DNA of 64,000 nucleotides. Source: Paractinoplanes atraurantiacus (lineage in GTDB: Bacteria > Actinomycetota > Actinomycetes > Mycobacteriales > Micromonosporaceae). This document shows positions 61,224 to 64,000 of the stretch, piece after piece. Position numbers and translations under genes: made by a program. Within the stretch, counting starts at the first letter, position 1. Every line of letters begins with the position of its first letter. The notes beneath the pieces were generated by a model. The model was given only the letters and a program-made list of their open reading frames with translations. It ran no database searches and had not been told where the DNA came from. The stretch is taken from the NCBI RefSeq assembly GCF_900215205.1, contig NZ_OBDY01000012.1, positions 1 through 64,000 of the forward strand. Reading direction: 5' to 3'.

Positions 61224-62311
61224 CCTTCAAGAGCCGCACGGCGATCCGTCTCTCCGACGGCCGTGAGCTGATCTACTTCAACGAGGGGGAGGGCTCGTAC
61301 CGGGCCGAGCACCCGGACACCCGCACCCTTCCGGCGCCGCCGCACACCTCGCATTTGCGCTACGACCCGCTGGTCGACGAGTGGATCGCGATCGCCGCCC
61401 ACCGGCAGACCCGCACCTTCCTGCCGCCGAGCGACGCCTGCCCGCTCTGCCCGACCACGCCGTCGTTCGCCAGCGAGATCCCGGCTCCCGACTACGACGT
61501 GGTGGTCTTCGAGAACCAGTTCCCGTCGTTCAGCGACCGGGTCTCCCCGGACGAGGTTCAAGAGATCAACCCCATGGTTCCCGTACGCCCTGGCGTGGGC
61601 CGTTGTGAGGTCGTGTGCTTCACCAGCGACCACAACAGCTACTTCGGCGCGCTCACACCGGCCCGCGTTCGCACGGTCGTGGACGTGCTCGCCGACCGTA
61701 CGGCCGAAATCTCGAAGTTGCCCGGTGTGGCCCAGGTCTTCCCGTTCGAAAATCGGGGCGTCGAGATCGGCGTGACGCTGCACCACCCGCACGGGCAGAT
61801 CTACGCGTACCCGACCGTGCCGCCGCGCACGAAGCTGATGCTGGCGGCGGCCGCCAAGCACCTCTCCAGCACGGGAAATGATCTCTACACCGACGTGCTG
61901 GCGGCCGAGCGCGAGCAGGGCACGCGGATCGTCGGCGCCAACGAGCACTGGACGGCGTTCGTGCCGGCCGCGGCCCGCTGGCCGTTCGAGGTGCAGATCG
62001 CGCCGAACCGCAAGGTGGCCGACATCCCGGCCCTGTCGGACGCCGAGCGCGATGCCTTCGGCCCGCTCTACCTGGAGATGCTGAAGCGCTTCGACGGTCT
62101 GTTCGGCAAGCCGATGCCGTACATCTCGGCCTGGCACCAGGCGGTCGTCGGCGAGGGCCGCGACCTGGGATATCTGCACCTTCAGCTGTTCAGCATCCGG
62201 CGCGCCGCCGACAAGCTGAAGTACCTGGCCGGCTCCGAGTCGGCGATGGGCTACTTCGTCAACGACATCGTCCCCGAGAGGGCCGCGCAGCTGCTGCGCG
62301 AGGCCGCGTAA
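61220..62311 (+). CDS. galT: Galactose-1-phosphate uridylyltransferase
   Basis: The 363-residue enzyme of the Leloir pathway swaps UMP between UDP-glucose and galactose-1-phosphate. Zinc ligands appear as CPLC (C74, C77), and the active-site HPH is H189-P-H191 in TLHHPHGQIYAY. QLFSIRRAADKLKYLAGSES closes the domain. No galK or galE is adjacent. Besides galactose use, it may supply UDP-galactose for the polysaccharide upstream. GTG 61220 overlaps the regulator stop. A hairpin terminator follows at 62382. Confidence 0.95.
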   Translation: MTFKSRTAIRLSDGRELIYFNEGEGSYRAEHPDTRTLPAPPHTSHLRYDPLVDEWIAIAAHRQTRTFLPPSDACPLCPTTPSFASEIPAPDYDVVVFENQFPSFSDRVSPDEVQEINPMVPVRPGVGRCEVVCFTSDHNSYFGALTPARVRTVVDVLADRTAEISKLPGVAQVFPFENRGVEIGVTLHHPHGQIYAYPTVPPRTKLMLAAAAKHLSSTGNDLYTDVLAAEREQGTRIVGANEHWTAFVPAAARWPFEVQIAPNRKVADIPALSDAERDAFGPLYLEMLKRFDGLFGKPMPYISAWHQAVVGEGRDLGYLHLQLFSIRRAADKLKYLAGSESAMGYFVNDIVPERAAQLLREAA

Positions 62312-62381
62312 GTCTTCCCTTCCTCGCTCTCGCCTTCTCGTCTTCACAGGAGAACGAGGCCTTCGGGGCGGGAGAAGAGGG

Positions 62382-62411
62382 GCGGGGGTCCCGGGACAAT
62401 GGGACCCCCGC
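62382..62411 (+). terminator. Terminator downstream of galT
   Basis: A perfect 11-bp stem (GCGGGGGTCCC / GGGACCCCCGC) with an 8-nt loop lies 70 nt after galT. The following 62412-62587 stretch shows no gene, repeat or promoter that can be supported. Confidence 0.75.
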
Positions 62412-62587
62412 TGGGAAGGGACGGCAGGCGCAAAGGTGGGTGCGCCTACGTGGCCGCATCGCCGACGAGAGAACCGATCGGCGCCCGGGACAAGGCAGCC
62501 GGATCGGTGGGCGACCCCTCGGCGTCGCGCGGCCCATCCGTTCTGTCAAGAGAAACGACGCCCGTACCCACTGGTTACGGATCTAAA

Positions 62588-62635
62588 CATCACAGGGCCG
62601 CCCGCGTTTTGCAAAACGCGGGCGGCCCTGTGATG
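62588..62635 (-). terminator. Perfect 48-bp palindrome, terminator of icd
   Basis: A 24-nt arm starting CATCACAGGGCCGCCC and ending CGTTTTG is followed directly by its exact complement, giving a perfect palindrome of 48 bp. It lies 9 nt past the icd stop and is followed on the minus strand by TTTAG. It is a strong intrinsic terminator for icd and also lies downstream of galT. Confidence 0.85.
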
Positions 62636-62643
62636 ATGCGAGA

Positions 62644-63858
62644 TCAGGCGAGCTTGCGGGCCAGGTTCTCGTCGAGCGCGTTCATGAACTCGTCGGTCGA
62701 GAGCCACGGCGCGTCCCGCGAGATGAGCAGCGCCAGGTCCTTGGTCATCTGACCGCCCTCGACGGTCTCGACACAGACCTTCTCCAGCGTCTCGGCGAAC
62801 TGGGTCACCTCGGGGGTGCCGTCCAGCTTGCCGCGGTGCTTGAGGCCACCGGTCCAGGCGAAGATCGACGCGATCGGGTTCGTCGACGTCTTCTCGCCCT
62901 TCTGCCACTGCCGGTAGTGCCGGGTGACCGTGCCGTGCGCGGCCTCGGCCTCGACGGTGTTGCCGTCCGGGGTCATCAGCACGGAGGTCATCAGGCCGAG
63001 CGAGCCGAAGCCCTGGGCCACGGTGTCGGACTGCACGTCACCGTCGTAGTTCTTGCAGGCCCAGACGTAGCCGCCCTCCCACTTGAGCGCGGCCGCGACC
63101 ATGTCGTCGATCAGCCGGTGCTCGTAGGTGAGGCCGGCCGCCTTGAACTGGTCGGCGAACTCGGTCTCGAAAATCTCCGCGAAAAGATCTTTGAAACGGC
63201 CGTCGTACGCCTTGAGGATCGTGTTCTTGGTGGACAGGTAGACCGGGTAGTTGCGAGCCAGGCCGTACCGGAACGAGGCGCGCGCGAAGTCGCGGATCGA
63301 CTCGTCGTAGTTGTACATCGCCATCGCGACGCCACCACCCGGGTAGTCGGCGACGTGGAACTCCATCGGCGCCGAGCCGTCCTCGGGGGTGAACGTGACG
63401 GTCAGCTTGCCGGCGCTGGGCACCACGAAGTCGGTGGCCTTGTACTGGTCGCCGTGGGCGTGACGGCCGATGATGATCGGCTTGGTCCAGCCCGGCACCA
63501 GCCGCGGCACGTTCTTCATGATGATCGGCTCACGGAAGACGACGCCGCCGAGGATGTTGCGGATGGTGCCGTTGGGCGACCGCCACATCTTCTTGAGGCC
63601 GAACTCCTCGACGCGGGCCTCGTCCGGGGTGATCGTCGCGCACTTGACGCCGACGCCGTGACGCTTGATGGCGTTGGCCGCGTCGATGGTCACCTGGTCG
63701 TCGGTCTCGTCGCGGTACTGGATCGACAGGTCGTAGTACTCGAGGGGGACATCGAGGTAGGGCAGGATCAGCTGCTCCCGGATCTGCTTCCAGATGATCC
63801 GGGTCATCTCGTCGCCGTCGAGCTCCACCACCGGGTTAGTGACCTTGATTTTCGCCAT
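62644..63858 (-). CDS. icd: NADP-dependent isocitrate dehydrogenase
   Basis: This 404-residue enzyme oxidises isocitrate to 2-oxoglutarate and CO2, making NADPH. It is the homodimeric eukaryote-like type. Motifs include ELDGDEMTRIIWKQI, KSPNGTIRN-like WRSPNGTIRNILGG, IGRHAHGDQYKATD, KNYDGDVQSDTVAQGFGSLG and EAEAAHGTVTRHYRQWQKG with the adenine-binding site. All catalytic residues seem intact. Start ATG 63858 has GGAGAGGAG upstream. A dyad lies within its promoter at 63888. Confidence 0.97.
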   Translation of the reverse strand: MAKIKVTNPVVELDGDEMTRIIWKQIREQLILPYLDVPLEYYDLSIQYRDETDDQVTIDAANAIKRHGVGVKCATITPDEARVEEFGLKKMWRSPNGTIRNILGGVVFREPIIMKNVPRLVPGWTKPIIIGRHAHGDQYKATDFVVPSAGKLTVTFTPEDGSAPMEFHVADYPGGGVAMAMYNYDESIRDFARASFRYGLARNYPVYLSTKNTILKAYDGRFKDLFAEIFETEFADQFKAAGLTYEHRLIDDMVAAALKWEGGYVWACKNYDGDVQSDTVAQGFGSLGLMTSVLMTPDGNTVEAEAAHGTVTRHYRQWQKGEKTSTNPIASIFAWTGGLKHRGKLDGTPEVTQFAETLEKVCVETVEGGQMTKDLALLISRDAPWLSTDEFMNALDENLARKLA

Positions 63859-63887
63859 TCGGCCGGCGCTCCTCTCCCATGTTTTTA

Positions 63888-63905
63888 GCAGTACGAGCGT
63901 ACTGC
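63888..63905. promoter_or_regulatory. Inverted repeat in the icd promoter
   Basis: GCAGTAC-GAGC-GTACTGC is a perfect 7-bp dyad 30 nt upstream of the icd start. On the minus strand its right arm forms the probable -10 region (TACTGC), with TTCGAC as a -35 candidate 18 nt upstream (near 63914), so a bound protein would block RNA polymerase. The regulator is unknown. The remaining 63906-64000 shows no further feature. Confidence 0.5.
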
Positions 63906-64000
63906 AGGGCCGTCGAAGATCATCTGTCGCCCCCGGACCGGGATTTACCCCGATCGCCCCAACCAGTTTGCCCGCTTGTCGGCGGCCTGTATCGCAAACC

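Overview
The window comes from a very GC-rich actinobacterium, most likely Micromonosporaceae (Actinoplanes-like). The basis is GC-saturated third codon positions, GTG/TTG starts, many 4-nt ATGA/GTGA stop-start overlaps, starts lying 5-8 nt after TAnnnT boxes (probable leaderless mRNAs), a perfect CebR cellulose-regulon box, and an actinobacterial core block (mfd, SurA-like lipoprotein, mazG, eno, DivIC/FtsB, DUF501, N-acetyltransferase, ppx/gppA, nadE). No database was available, so the genus is an inference. No rRNA, tRNA, CRISPR array or prophage was found.

Left edge (1-1.6 kb): the 3' end of an IS3-family element, then an XRE-type regulator overlapping a nucleotidyltransferase, preceded by a perfect AT-rich palindrome; this looks like a toxin-antitoxin pair. 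1.6-8.7 kb, mostly minus strand: LppU-like protein, PadR plus HAAS-domain membrane protein, nadE, ppx, argA-like gene, DUF501, divIC/ftsB and eno. 8.8-15 kb: PilZ protein, lipoproteins, secreted serine hydrolase, ECF sigma factor with a membrane partner, and a secreted ThuA-ricin protein with a fragment of a second serine hydrolase beside it. 15.2-22.8 kb, minus strand: DUF885 hydrolase, a mazG carrying two long repeat tracts, SurA-like lipoprotein, mfd. 22.9-29.1 kb: hypX, ppc and a CBM2-GH5 cellulase behind a CebR box.

29.1-42.8 kb: MFS-GntR pair, a four-gene double ABC-2 export operon, an MMPL transporter divergent from a NarL-type two-component system, and a MOSC-ferredoxin-reductase fusion. 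42.8-43.5 kb holds only decayed coding remnants.

44.4-60.4 kb is the most interesting part. It is a Wzx/Wzy-type polysaccharide locus with sulfation functions: an APS kinase fused to a motif-poor ATP-sulfurylase domain, a Wzz-like co-polymerase with a degenerate kinase domain, a Wzy-like polymerase, a kinase-fold protein, a sulfotransferase, a flippase, a methyltransferase, a WecG/TagA glycosyltransferase, a second sulfotransferase and a GT2 glycosyltransferase. Two extracellular GH26-like proteins flank the core. DeoR-galT follows and could supply UDP-galactose. The reading is that lipid-linked repeat units are built, flipped, polymerised, sulfated from PAPS, and trimmed outside the cell by the GH26-like proteins. 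No priming glycosyltransferase is visible. The window ends with icd, whose terminator is a perfect 48-bp palindrome.
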